From: Alphaproteobacteria bacterium
Lineage (GTDB): Bacteria > Pseudomonadota > Alphaproteobacteria > UBA6615
Direction: 5' to 3'
NCBI GenBank assembly: GCA_021774445.1
Contig: JAJFJA010000017.1
Span: 61,703 to 125,702 of the forward strand
Length of the DNA stretch: 64,000 nt
Shown here: positions 6,586 to 16,663 of the stretch, in pieces
Layout of the letters: each line of letters starts with the position of its first letter
Numbering within the stretch: the first letter of the stretch is position 1
Notes under the pieces: generated by a model
What the model was told of the DNA's origin: nothing
Databases searched by the model: none
What the model saw: the letters and a program-made list of their open reading frames with translations, nothing else
Program-made: the position numbers and the translations under genes

Positions 6586-7635
6586 ATGCAATCTCGTGGA
6601 CTCATTATTCTCCTGGTGGCCGTCGTCCTCGGCGGTGCGGCGGTGTGGCTGGCGCGTGGCTGGCTTGAAGACCAAGTCCGCGTCGAGACCGTTATCCAGG
6701 AAGCGCCGGCGAAACCGGCCGCCTCCGTGGTCGTGGCCAGCACGCCCCTGACCTTTGGCAACAATATTCGCCGTGAACATCTGCGCGTCGTCGATTGGCC
6801 GACCGGCTCGGTGCCACAAGGCGCTTTCAGCTCTGTCGACGAGCTGCTTGGCGAGGGCGGACAGCGCGTTGCCCTGAAATCCATTGCGGTCAACGAACCG
6901 GTGCTGCAATCCAAGGTTTCCGGTTTCGGCGGTCGCGCCACTCTGTCGGCGTTGATCAACCCGGACATGCGCGGCACCACCATTCGGGTCAACGACGTCA
7001 ACGGTGTCGCCGGTTTCGTCCTGCCCGGCGACCATGTCGATATCTTGCTCACCCGAGATCGCAATGACCGCCTGATCAGTGACATCCTGCTGCAAAACGT
7101 CCTCGTTCTCGGTATCGACCAAGATGCCAACGAAGAGCGAGAGCAGCCGGCGGTGGTTAAGGCGGTGACCGTTGAGGTGACGCCCCAGCAATCGCAAAAG
7201 CTCAGTCTTGCGCAACAAGTCGGCGTTTTGTCCCTGGCCTTGCGGGCGGTCACAGACAGCGATCCAGGCACCTTCGTTACCATCACGGAAGGTGATCTGA
7301 CCATTGGCGAGGCCAATACACCGGCCGTCGCCAAGGTCGAAACATCGGCGCCAGCGGTCGCGGCCGCTCCGGCACATGCCGCCGCCGTTCGTGCGGCGCC
7401 GCGGCGCAAGGCCAAGTCCCTGGTCAGTGTCGTTCGCGCTCTGAATGAGACCGAGTACGACGTAAAGCCGGAGGGTGGCAGCACGATCGGGACCCGCCCG
7501 CGACCAACCGCCGAGCCGACACTGCCGGCCGAACCGGTCGCAGCGCCGGTTGACGTTACGCCCACCCGTGGCCTGATCCCGGAACTCATCAGCCAGCAGA
7601 TCGCTCCTACGAAGCGCGGAGGTATTGTGCAATGA
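6586..7635 (+). CDS. cpaB: Flp pilus assembly protein CpaB (RcpC)
   Basis: 349-residue protein, anchored by an N-terminal hydrophobic segment (residues about 4-18). A SAF-type domain follows at about 45-110, with VASTPLTFGNNIRREHLRVVDWP, then a beta-rich RcpC domain with RVNDVNGVAGFVLPGDHVDILLTR and VTPQQSQKLSLAQQVGVLSLALR. The Ala/Pro-rich tail resembles other alphaproteobacterial CpaB proteins. In Tad systems it stabilises or gates the secretin. It overlaps cpaC by 4 bases (ATGA). Confidence 0.94.
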   Translation: MQSRGLIILLVAVVLGGAAVWLARGWLEDQVRVETVIQEAPAKPAASVVVASTPLTFGNNIRREHLRVVDWPTGSVPQGAFSSVDELLGEGGQRVALKSIAVNEPVLQSKVSGFGGRATLSALINPDMRGTTIRVNDVNGVAGFVLPGDHVDILLTRDRNDRLISDILLQNVLVLGIDQDANEEREQPAVVKAVTVEVTPQQSQKLSLAQQVGVLSLALRAVTDSDPGTFVTITEGDLTIGEANTPAVAKVETSAPAVAAAPAHAAAVRAAPRRKAKSLVSVVRALNETEYDVKPEGGSTIGTRPRPTAEPTLPAEPVAAPVDVTPTRGLIPELISQQIAPTKRGGIVQ

Positions 7636-9125
7636 AAACGACAAATACTCTGAACCGAGCCTTGGTGTTCGGTGCGGCGGCGGTGGTCGCCGGAATATTG
7701 TTTCTCGCCGGCACAGCCGACGCCCAGACCCGCATCTCGACCGATGGCGCAGACAGCGTCCATGCCGGCGAGTTCGCGGTCAACGTCAATGGCTCCCAGG
7801 TTCTGCGGTTGGATGATACCTTCACCGACCTGCTGGTCGGCAATCCAGAAATCGCGGACGTCCTGCCGCTATCCGATCGGTCGATCTACGTCCTCGGTAA
7901 GGCGACGGGCAAAACCAGCCTGACCATTCGCAACGGCGGCCAGTTGGTGGCGGTCGCCGACCTCGTGGTTCGCCACGACGTCGAAGGCTTGAAAGAGCGG
8001 CTGTTCGAAATGGCGCCGGAAGAGGAAATCGAGATCCGCGCCGTCAACGACACCATCATGCTCAGTGGTACGGTCTCCAGCGCCACCCGTCTCGACGACA
8101 TTCTCACGGTGGCAGAGAGCTTCGCGCCGGGCAACGTGCGCAACCTGTTGGCCGTCGCCGGCAGCCAGCAAGTGATGCTGCAAGTCCGCTTCGTCGAGGT
8201 GTCCCGCAACGCGGTCAAAGACTTCGGCCTAAACACAATCGGATTCGATCCCGATTTCCCGGTCACGTTCCTGACCGGTGACAATATTGCCGGCAACATT
8301 GGCGTCGACCTCAATACAGGTGACCTCACGTCGGCGGCGACCATCACGGCGCCGGCCAACACCTTCCTGCTTGGCGCGGCTACCGGCCGTGTCGGCAGCC
8401 TGACCCTCGGCCTGCTGTTCAATGCCTTGGAGCAAAAGGGCGTGGCCAAGGTGATCGCCGAGCCGAACTTGATCGCGATGTCCGGCGACACGGCAACGTT
8501 CCTGGCCGGCGGGGAGTTCCCGGTCCCGGTAGCACAGGACACGGATAATGGCGGTACCACGATCACCGTGGAATTCAAAGAGTTCGGCATCTCCCTGGCC
8601 TTCACGCCGACCGTACTCGACAACGGTATGATCAACCTGGTCGCCAGCCCGGAGGTCAGCCGCATCGACCGTACCCTGTCGGTCATCACCACCGGGTTCA
8701 ACATCCCCGGTGTCGCGACACGGCGGGCCACGACGACCGTCGAACTGCGTGACGGCGAGGCGTTCGCCATCGCGGGCCTGTTGTCCAGCAACTTCCAGGA
8801 CAACATCCGCCAGCTTCCGGGGATCGGCGACGTGCCGGTGCTCGGCGCCCTGTCGCGCAGCTCGAACTTTCAAAAGAACGAAACCGAGCTGGTGATCATT
8901 GTCGAGCCGCACTTGGTGCAGCCGGCCGCGGCCGGTACCTTGGCGACACCGGCCGATAACTTCGTGCCGCCGTCCGATCTCGACATCTTCCTCAATGGCC
9001 GTGTCGAGGCGCCGACCTCCGGCGTGGCGACGGGCACCCCGACAGCTACGGCGGTGGCGGTCGAGGCCCTCAACAAACAAAGCGCCGGCGGTATCGAAGG
9101 TACCTACGGCCACATCCTGAAGTGA
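7632..9125 (+). CDS. cpaC: Outer-membrane secretin CpaC (RcpA) of the Tad pilus
   Basis: 497 residues with a signal peptide ending near ADAQ (about residue 33). An N-terminal pilus and BON-like region includes LRLDDTFTDLLVGNPEIADVLP. The type II/III secretin core has VAEPNLIAMSGDTATFLAGGE replaced here by VIAEPNLIAMSG and ATFLAGGEFPVPV, then VPVLGALSRSSNFQKNETELVIIVEPHLV, the hallmark end of secretins. It forms the outer-membrane channel for the Flp pilus. The start overlaps cpaB, and a lipoprotein gene follows 11 nt after its stop. Confidence 0.95.
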   Translation: MKTTNTLNRALVFGAAAVVAGILFLAGTADAQTRISTDGADSVHAGEFAVNVNGSQVLRLDDTFTDLLVGNPEIADVLPLSDRSIYVLGKATGKTSLTIRNGGQLVAVADLVVRHDVEGLKERLFEMAPEEEIEIRAVNDTIMLSGTVSSATRLDDILTVAESFAPGNVRNLLAVAGSQQVMLQVRFVEVSRNAVKDFGLNTIGFDPDFPVTFLTGDNIAGNIGVDLNTGDLTSAATITAPANTFLLGAATGRVGSLTLGLLFNALEQKGVAKVIAEPNLIAMSGDTATFLAGGEFPVPVAQDTDNGGTTITVEFKEFGISLAFTPTVLDNGMINLVASPEVSRIDRTLSVITTGFNIPGVATRRATTTVELRDGEAFAIAGLLSSNFQDNIRQLPGIGDVPVLGALSRSSNFQKNETELVIIVEPHLVQPAAAGTLATPADNFVPPSDLDIFLNGRVEAPTSGVATGTPTATAVAVEALNKQSAGGIEGTYGHILK

Positions 9126-9136
9126 GGTATTGCGAC

Positions 9137-9391
9137 ATGAAGCGCTTACTCTTCCTTGGCTCCGTTCTGGTCCTCGCTGCGTGCAGCAACAATACCGAGC
9201 CCTTGGGCGCCGATTTCGGCAACGCGGTACAGCACAACCGCACCGCCCACATCATCAACCCGGCGCCGGCTTATGACGGCCCCGCCACCACTGACGGCCA
9301 GCGCACCGCGGGCAGCTTCGGCCGCTACGTCCGCGGCAAGGTCAAGCAGCCGGCGGGTGTCAGCACAACCGATGGCGGAAAGGGCAACTAG
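9137..9391 (+). CDS. Small lipoprotein in the cpaD position of the Tad locus
   Basis: 84 residues. The start at 9137 has GAGG 9 nt upstream and gives a clean lipoprotein signal ending LAAC (Cys16). The body (LGADFGNAVQHNRTAHIINPAP and a GKVKQP stretch) matches the short pilus-assembly lipoproteins found in many Tad loci, rather than full CpaD proteins of about 200 residues. Its job is probably at the outer-membrane secretin. The stop codon shares one base with the GTG start of the next gene. Confidence 0.72.
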   Translation: MKRLLFLGSVLVLAACSNNTEPLGADFGNAVQHNRTAHIINPAPAYDGPATTDGQRTAGSFGRYVRGKVKQPAGVSTTDGGKGN

Positions 9392-10950
9392 TGACCACCC
9401 GCGCCCCCTGGCATCGGCTGCCGCGGTTGGTCCGGGACGACGATGGCAACGTGACGGCCATCGTCGCGGTGACCTTCGTTGCTCTTGCCGGTATCGCGTC
9501 CCTGTCCTTCGACTTTGGGCGGCTGCTCAATCTCGATACGGAGATGCAGAGTGCCGTCGACGCGGCGGCACTGGCGGGCGCGACACAGCTCGACAACGAG
9601 CTCGGCGCCCGCGACCGGGCGCGCCAGGCGGCGATCACTTCGGCCAATGCCCTAGCAGTCAACGGTCAGGTCTTTTCGACCGATGACAACGGTACCTTGG
9701 TGACGATCCGTACGGAAAACATCCGCTTCCTCATCGATCTGGAAACCCGCGACGAGGCGACGACAGACGCCGAAGCCAATTTCATCGAAATCGACGCCGA
9801 CCAACGGCGTGTCGATTACGCGTTCGGCGGCCTTGTCGGTAACGTGTCGGCCGACACGGGTGGGCACGCGGTTGCCGGTATGACGACGGCATTCTGTCAA
9901 GTGCCGCCGTTGATGATTTGCGCGCCGCCAAACGACTTCAACCCAAGCGACCCCGACGAAATCTTTCTTCCCGGCCAAGGCATTCAGTTGAAGGAAAGCA
10001 ATGGCGGCGGCTGGGTGCCAGGCAACTTCGGGCTGCTCGCGCTGAACCAGCCGGACGGCAGTGTTGACCTGTCGGCCGACTTGATCCGCGACGCCCTTGG
10101 TCGCGTCGACCCGGTGGCCCAGTGCTTCAATACAGACGGCACGGTAACAACGAAGCCCGGCCAGACGACTTCTGTCGCGATGGGCATCAACATGCGCTTC
10201 GATATCTATCCCCAGGGCAACCTTGGCGGTCCACCATATCCCGACGAGCCGAGTAAATTCGAAGACAACCCCCACTACATGCCCAGCATGAACCCGACGA
10301 AGGGTTTGGTGCGCAACGGCAGTGAGTGCTCTTTCGAGCATCCCAACGGCTGGAACCATCCCGCCGAACGGTACGACGGCCCCGGGGACACCGCGGTCGA
10401 TGCCATGGGCTTCCCACGAGACAATTGCGCCTACCCCAGCGGCGGCAATGGCTGCAACCCCAACGCCGGCGGCAGCCAATTCGGCGACACCGTGTGGGAT
10501 GTCGACAAGTATATGGAGGTCAACCATCCGGGCATCGCTTGGCCGACCGAATTCGGCGGCTACCCGGGGATTTTTGCCGACGCCAACAACCCGACCCGGT
10601 ACGAAGTCTATCAGTGGGAGTTAGTACCGGACGCCAACGTGCCGCCGAACTACCCGAATATGCCGGGTGGCGCCAATACGGCAGAGGCCCCCTACATCGG
10701 CCCGCAATGCAACACCACCGCGGTACAGGCCAATCCTGATCGGCGGGTCATTTCCGCCGCGCTGATCGACTGCACCGGACTGACCGGTACGGAAACGGTC
10801 GAAGATTTCACCTTCATCCAGTTGCTGCTGACCGAGCCTATGGGTGTCTACGACGGCAACAACGATATCTATGTTGAATACATCGGCTTGGCCGACGAGG
10901 GTGGCCCGACGGCCAGCGTCGCCCGCCACATCGTACAGCTTTACGAGTAG
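9391..10950 (+). CDS. tadG: TadG-like pilus assembly protein with large extracytoplasmic region
   Basis: 519 residues from a GTG that overlaps the preceding stop. The N-terminus RDDDGNVTAIVAVTFVALAG is a prepilin-like or TadG-type signal and membrane helix, followed by the TadG N-terminal motif LNLDTEMQSAVDAAALAGATQL. The remaining region of about 400 residues is rich in Asn, Pro, Gly and Asp and has several cysteines (for example CQVPPLMICAPP and CNPNAGG). I see no DxSxS MIDAS motif of a von Willebrand A domain, which longer TadG proteins carry. Likely a minor pseudopilin-like or anchoring component. Confidence 0.82.
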   Translation: MTTRAPWHRLPRLVRDDDGNVTAIVAVTFVALAGIASLSFDFGRLLNLDTEMQSAVDAAALAGATQLDNELGARDRARQAAITSANALAVNGQVFSTDDNGTLVTIRTENIRFLIDLETRDEATTDAEANFIEIDADQRRVDYAFGGLVGNVSADTGGHAVAGMTTAFCQVPPLMICAPPNDFNPSDPDEIFLPGQGIQLKESNGGGWVPGNFGLLALNQPDGSVDLSADLIRDALGRVDPVAQCFNTDGTVTTKPGQTTSVAMGINMRFDIYPQGNLGGPPYPDEPSKFEDNPHYMPSMNPTKGLVRNGSECSFEHPNGWNHPAERYDGPGDTAVDAMGFPRDNCAYPSGGNGCNPNAGGSQFGDTVWDVDKYMEVNHPGIAWPTEFGGYPGIFADANNPTRYEVYQWELVPDANVPPNYPNMPGGANTAEAPYIGPQCNTTAVQANPDRRVISAALIDCTGLTGTETVEDFTFIQLLLTEPMGVYDGNNDIYVEYIGLADEGGPTASVARHIVQLYE

Positions 10951-10973
10951 GCCGGGTGATGCGAGGGACCACC

Positions 10974-11468
10974 ATGATGCCGACCCTCGCGAAGGCGCTG
11001 CTGCGTGATCGCCGCGGCGCCGCGGCGACCGAACTGGCGTTGACCCTGCCGGTCCTGTTGCTGATCCTGTTCGGCATTATCGAGTTCGGCCGCTTGTTGC
11101 ACGACTATCAAATCGTCGACAAGGGCGTGCGCGACGCGGGTCGGTATCTGTCACGGATGGACCTGATATGCCCCGGTGCGGCGCTCGCCGCCGCCGACCT
11201 CGACACGGCGCGCCGGCTGGCCCTGACCGGGCAGCCCGATGGCGACCAAGCATTGTTGTATTATTGGACGGACCCGACCTCGGTTGCCGTCGCCGTTAGC
11301 TGCGCCGCGATCGGCGGCTATTCCGGTGCCTATTCCGGTGCCGCCGGCATTCCGCAAGTCACCGTGACGGCGACCGTGCCGTTCACCTTCGCATTCCTGG
11401 CACCGTTCTTGGACAACCCGAACCTGACAATTCGGGCGCGGCACAACGAGGTGGTGATCGGTGACTAA
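10974..11468 (+). CDS. tadE: TadE-like minor pseudopilin
   Basis: Short membrane protein of the TadE family. Its RDRRGAAATELALTLPVLLLILFGIIEFGR stretch shows the prepilin-type cleavage region (Glu at +5) and one transmembrane helix. Possible starts are GTG 10956, ATG 10959 and ATG 10974; the last has GAGGG at a suitable distance and gives 164 residues. TadE proteins are processed by the prepilin peptidase and needed for pilus assembly. Its end overlaps the next TadE-like gene by 8 nt. Confidence 0.87.
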   Translation: MMPTLAKALLRDRRGAAATELALTLPVLLLILFGIIEFGRLLHDYQIVDKGVRDAGRYLSRMDLICPGAALAAADLDTARRLALTGQPDGDQALLYYWTDPTSVAVAVSCAAIGGYSGAYSGAAGIPQVTVTATVPFTFAFLAPFLDNPNLTIRARHNEVVIGD

Positions 11469-12051
11469 TTCCTCGCAACGACACCTAAGGCGGTTGTTCG
11501 GTGACACCAGCGGTGGGGCCGCAGCGGAATTCGCCTTGATCTCGACGGCGCTGATCATGCTGATTATCGGCATTCTCGATTTCGGCCGCGCCCTGTGGGA
11601 GTGGAACGCAGCCGGCAAGGCAACCCAGGAGGGCGCGCGCCTCGCCATTGTCAGCGATATGGTCGCGCAGGGATTGCAGGATTTCGACGGCCTGGCTTTT
11701 ATCGGCAACGGCTTGGCCGTGCCGATCGCCAGCGTCAGTCCCAACCCGGTGATCTGCACGTCGGCCGGTTGCAACGGTTATGGCCCTCTCGACGACGCTG
11801 CGTTCGGTCGTATCGCCGGATGGGTTCAGGCCAATTACCCGCGCGCCGGCGCCGACAACATCGTCATCGAGTATCGCCACATCGGCCTGGGTTTCTCCGG
11901 CAACCCCATCGGGCCGGATATTTCGCCCGCCGTGACCTTGCGCCTGCAAGGCCTACAGTTCCAATTCATCGGGTCGGTGCTGTTCGGCCTCGACCCAATT
12001 CAGATGCCTGACTTCGCGACCACCCTGACCGGTGAGGATTTCGGCAGCTAA
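11461..12051 (+). CDS. Second TadE-like minor pseudopilin
   Basis: 196 residues from a GTG overlapping the previous gene. DTSGGAAAEFALISTALIML is a prepilin-like segment with Glu at the expected position, followed by IIGILDFGRALWEWNAAGKATQEGARLAI, the TadE signature. It is longer than the first TadE-like protein and has a distinct C-terminal region with two cysteines (CTSAGC). It probably acts as a TadF-type partner. cpaE follows after a short gap. Confidence 0.86.
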   Translation: MTNSSQRHLRRLFGDTSGGAAAEFALISTALIMLIIGILDFGRALWEWNAAGKATQEGARLAIVSDMVAQGLQDFDGLAFIGNGLAVPIASVSPNPVICTSAGCNGYGPLDDAAFGRIAGWVQANYPRAGADNIVIEYRHIGLGFSGNPIGPDISPAVTLRLQGLQFQFIGSVLFGLDPIQMPDFATTLTGEDFGS

Positions 12052-12079
12052 TCCGCTGGCCGAGTGTATGGAGAGTGAC

Positions 12080-13303
12080 GTGACCAACCCAGACCACCTC
12101 AAGATCGCCGGTATGTTTCGTGATGAGGCTGCCGCCGCCGCGTTCCGCGCCGATTGCGGGTCCCTCAACGGCCACCGTCTCGATACCCATGTGTGCGCCT
12201 TGTCGGACATTCGTCCGGGCTCGCAACGCCTCGCCGCCAGCGATGTCTTGCTCCTCGACGTCGACCCGACCGATGCCGGGCAGCTCACGGACCTGGCTGC
12301 CGTGCTCGAGGCGTTCGCCGACAAGCCGGTGATCGCGACCGCGCCGCAGCCTTCCGTACAGGACATTCGCCGGCTGTTACATCTCGGCGTCGTCGATGTG
12401 CTGCCACAGCCGCACGGCGCCGACGATCTGGACGCCGCGCTGCGCCAGGCTATGCGTGCCCACCAGGCGCCGCGCGGTGCGGCGGCGCTGCGCCGCGGTC
12501 GCAAGATCGCGTTCCTCAAGGCCGCCGGCGGGGTCGGCGCGACGACACTGGCGGTGCAGTCCGGCTGCCTCCTTGTCGAAGAGCGGAGGCGGCAAACGGT
12601 GCCGACGGCGTGCCTGCTCGATTTCGATATCCAGCAGGGCGCTGCCGGGTTGCACCTCGATCTGCCGCCCTGTGAGCAGCTTGCCGGCTTGGTCGGTGCT
12701 CCGGATCGTATGGACGATGCCTTGCTTGAAGGCTTGCTGGCGCACCATGCGAGCGGCCTGGGCGTACTCACGGCGCCGCCGCGGATCATGCCTCTGGAAA
12801 CCCTCGACCCGACATTCGTGTCGGCGGTGATCGATACGGCGGCCCGGGTCAAAGACCATGTATTGATCGACCTGCCGAGCGCCTGGACCGACTGGAAACT
12901 CGTGGCGTTGCAATCGGCCGACATGGTGTTGCTGGTTACCGAACTTACGGTGCCCAGTGTCCGCAATGCCCGCATGCAGCTCGATACTTTGGCCGAGCAA
13001 GGTCTCGCCGACCTACCGGTTACCATCGTTGCGAACCGTTACTGCCGCCGGGTTGCCGGGTCCGTGGCGATCGCCAACGCAGAGAAGGCTTTGGATCGGC
13101 CGATCCGGTATCGGGTACGCAACGACTGGGCGACCGTCAGCGAGGCCATAAACCAGGGTGTTGCCCTGCGCCACATCAAGCGCCGCAGCAAGGTCGAAAA
13201 AAGTCTACGGCAACTGGTCGACGGGGTTGTTCGACAGCCCGTTCAGCCGCGCGCCGAGCCAAAGCTAAGCGCCGACACTCACATGATGCTGGAGGTCCGA
13301 TAG
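12080..13303 (+). CDS. cpaE: CpaE/TadZ pilus localisation ATPase-like protein
   Basis: About 407 residues from GTG 12080, which has GGAG 6 nt upstream; ATG 12068 and GTG 12032 are alternatives. The first 130 residues form a receiver-like domain (DVLLLDVDPTDAG). A MinD/ParA-like domain begins at FLKAAGGVGATTLA. The P-loop lacks the usual Lys before Thr (GGVGATT rather than GGVGKTT), as in many CpaE/TadZ proteins, so ATP hydrolysis may be weak or absent. The family places the Tad machine at the cell pole. cpaF starts directly after its stop codon. Confidence 0.93.
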   Translation: MTNPDHLKIAGMFRDEAAAAAFRADCGSLNGHRLDTHVCALSDIRPGSQRLAASDVLLLDVDPTDAGQLTDLAAVLEAFADKPVIATAPQPSVQDIRRLLHLGVVDVLPQPHGADDLDAALRQAMRAHQAPRGAAALRRGRKIAFLKAAGGVGATTLAVQSGCLLVEERRRQTVPTACLLDFDIQQGAAGLHLDLPPCEQLAGLVGAPDRMDDALLEGLLAHHASGLGVLTAPPRIMPLETLDPTFVSAVIDTAARVKDHVLIDLPSAWTDWKLVALQSADMVLLVTELTVPSVRNARMQLDTLAEQGLADLPVTIVANRYCRRVAGSVAIANAEKALDRPIRYRVRNDWATVSEAINQGVALRHIKRRSKVEKSLRQLVDGVVRQPVQPRAEPKLSADTHMMLEVR

Positions 13304-14701
<1,398 letters not shown>

Positions 14702-14704
14702 ACC

Positions 14705-15682
14705 ATGAATGTGCCGACGGAATACTTGATATACGGCGCCATATTTCTGTTCGTCGTGCTGGCGATCGAGGCGATCTTCCTGATCTCGAGCGCTGCCAGG
14801 GCGAGCCGCGAAAACGCGAACCGGCGGATGGCGATGATCGCCGCCGGTGCTACCCGGGGGGCGATGGTCGGCAATTTGCGGCTATCTCGCCGCCAAGGCA
14901 CCGGCTTGCTGCGCCCGTTGGACAAGCTGTTGATCCAAGCGGGCAGCAGTCTGTCCCTGAGGCAGCTGTTGCTGGTCATGCTCGGCCTCAGCCTGATTGT
15001 CGGGGTCAGTTCCCTGTACGTCACCATCGGCACCCTTGGGTTGTCTATCCAGCCCGTAACACTGGTGCCGCATGGGCTCATCGGGCTGGTGATCGGCGTA
15101 AGCGTGCCCTGGTTGGTCCTGTCGATCCGTCGCGGCAAGCGTCTAAAGAAGTTCCAAGAACAGTTACCCGACGCCCTTGATGCGATTGTCCGCGGCCTGA
15201 AGGCCGGCCACCCCATTGGGTCCGCCTTGCAGTTGGTGTCGGAAGAAATGGCCGACCCGATCGGCAGCGAGTTCGGCTTTGTGATCGACGAGATGACCTA
15301 CGGTCGCGACCTCAGCCAGGCCCTGGAGAACATGGCCGAGCGTATCGATCTGCCGGACTTCGAGTACTTCGTCGTCGCGGTCAATATTCAACATGAGTCC
15401 GGCGGTAACCTGGCCGAGATCTTATCCGGCCTGTCGCGGGTCATCCGCGATCGCTTCCGCTTGTTCAAGAAGGTCCGCGCGCTGTCGGCGGAAGGCCGCA
15501 TATCGGCAATGCTGTTGTCGGTGCTGCCGTTCATAACCGGCGCGGTGATCCTCTCCGTCAACCCGAGCTACTATCTCAACACCCTCGATGACCCATTGTT
15601 CCTGCCGGGCATGGGCGGTGTTCTGGTGATGATGATCCTCGGCATCATCACCATGTACCGCATGGTCAATTTCCGGGTCTAG
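14705..15682 (+). CDS. tadB: Inner-membrane platform protein TadB
   Basis: 325 residues with an N-terminal helix, two central membrane helices around residues 90-140, a cytoplasmic T2SSF-type helical bundle (ALDAIVRGLKAGHPIGSALQLV and NIQHESGGNLAEIL), and two C-terminal membrane helices. With TadC it forms the platform that couples CpaF to pilus assembly. It starts 3 nt after cpaF. Confidence 0.95.
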   Translation: MNVPTEYLIYGAIFLFVVLAIEAIFLISSAARASRENANRRMAMIAAGATRGAMVGNLRLSRRQGTGLLRPLDKLLIQAGSSLSLRQLLLVMLGLSLIVGVSSLYVTIGTLGLSIQPVTLVPHGLIGLVIGVSVPWLVLSIRRGKRLKKFQEQLPDALDAIVRGLKAGHPIGSALQLVSEEMADPIGSEFGFVIDEMTYGRDLSQALENMAERIDLPDFEYFVVAVNIQHESGGNLAEILSGLSRVIRDRFRLFKKVRALSAEGRISAMLLSVLPFITGAVILSVNPSYYLNTLDDPLFLPGMGGVLVMMILGIITMYRMVNFRV

Positions 15683-15691
15683 GAGAGCAGC

Positions 15692-16663
15692 ATGCCAGAT
15701 CTGAAAACCCTCCTCGTCACGGCCCAGGCCCAGGGCTCCTTGGCAATGATCTTGCTCTTCGCGGCGGTCGTGCTCGTGACCCTCGGTGTCAGTGCTTTGC
15801 TCCGCCCAAACCCGGCCCACCGGCGCTTGGCACGCCGGTGCGCGACAGTCGGCCAGACGTCCTTGAGCGAGATCGAACGGGGCTCCTTCTGGAACGGCGT
15901 CATGGCGCGCCTCGAACGCCGGGTCGGCCTCGACAAGAACGAACGCAGCAAACTGCGCGTCAAGATGATGCGTGCGGGATTTCTCGGCACCAAGGCCGCG
16001 CGCAACTTCTACGTTACGCGCATCGTGCTTGGATTTGGACTGCCCGCTTTGTGGTTGGTTTCGTTGCCGGTGATATCCCGGGAAATCGAGTTCGAATTCG
16101 TGCTTCTTGGCGCGGCGATGGTTGCCGGAGTGGGCCTTTATGCGCCAGCCCTATGGCTGGCCTTGCGCACCTCCAGCTACCAGGACGCGATCACCGATAG
16201 CTTCCCGGACGCCCTCGATATGATGATGGTCTGCGTGGAAGCCGGGCTCGGTCTCGACGCGGCCTTCGACCGCGTTGGCAGACAGATCGCTCGTGCTCAC
16301 CCTGAACTCTCGCTGCAGTACGGCCTGGTTTCGCTGGAACTGCGCGCTGGCAAGGGGCGGGAAGATGCGTTGCGCAACCTGGGGCAACGGGTCGGCCTCG
16401 AAGAAGTCCAATCGTTTGTGTCGCTGTTGATCCAATCCGACCGCCTCGGCACCAGCATTGCCCAAACTCTCCGGGTTTACTCCGACGAAATGCGGGTGAA
16501 ACGGGCACTGCGCGCTGAAGAAAAGGCGCACAAGCTGCCGGTCAAACTGTCCATACCGTTGGTCACTTTCATCCTGCCCTCGATGTTGGCGGTGGTCATG
16601 CTGCCGGCGGTCATCATCGTCATCCGCGTATTGCTTCCAGCCTTGGGAGGCCAACCATCATGA
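15692..16663 (+). CDS. tadC: Inner-membrane platform protein TadC
   Basis: 323 residues of the T2SSF family, paralogous to TadB. The sequence includes membrane helices near residues 12-32 and 105-155, the bundle motif FPDALDMMMVCVEAGLGLDAA and LLIQSDRLGTSIAQTLRVYSDEMR, and two C-terminal helices. GGAGAG precedes the ATG, and the stop overlaps the next start by 4 bases (ATGA). Confidence 0.95.
   Translation: MPDLKTLLVTAQAQGSLAMILLFAAVVLVTLGVSALLRPNPAHRRLARRCATVGQTSLSEIERGSFWNGVMARLERRVGLDKNERSKLRVKMMRAGFLGTKAARNFYVTRIVLGFGLPALWLVSLPVISREIEFEFVLLGAAMVAGVGLYAPALWLALRTSSYQDAITDSFPDALDMMMVCVEAGLGLDAAFDRVGRQIARAHPELSLQYGLVSLELRAGKGREDALRNLGQRVGLEEVQSFVSLLIQSDRLGTSIAQTLRVYSDEMRVKRALRAEEKAHKLPVKLSIPLVTFILPSMLAVVMLPAVIIVIRVLLPALGGQPS

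Noticed and set aside
6450..7763. Minus-strand open frame of 437 codons over cpaB
   Set aside because: Arg/Ser/Thr-rich shadow of cpaB, which has clear family motifs on the plus strand.
11953..13026. Minus-strand open frame of 357 codons over cpaE
   Set aside because: Shadow of cpaE; no family motifs and no ribosome site.
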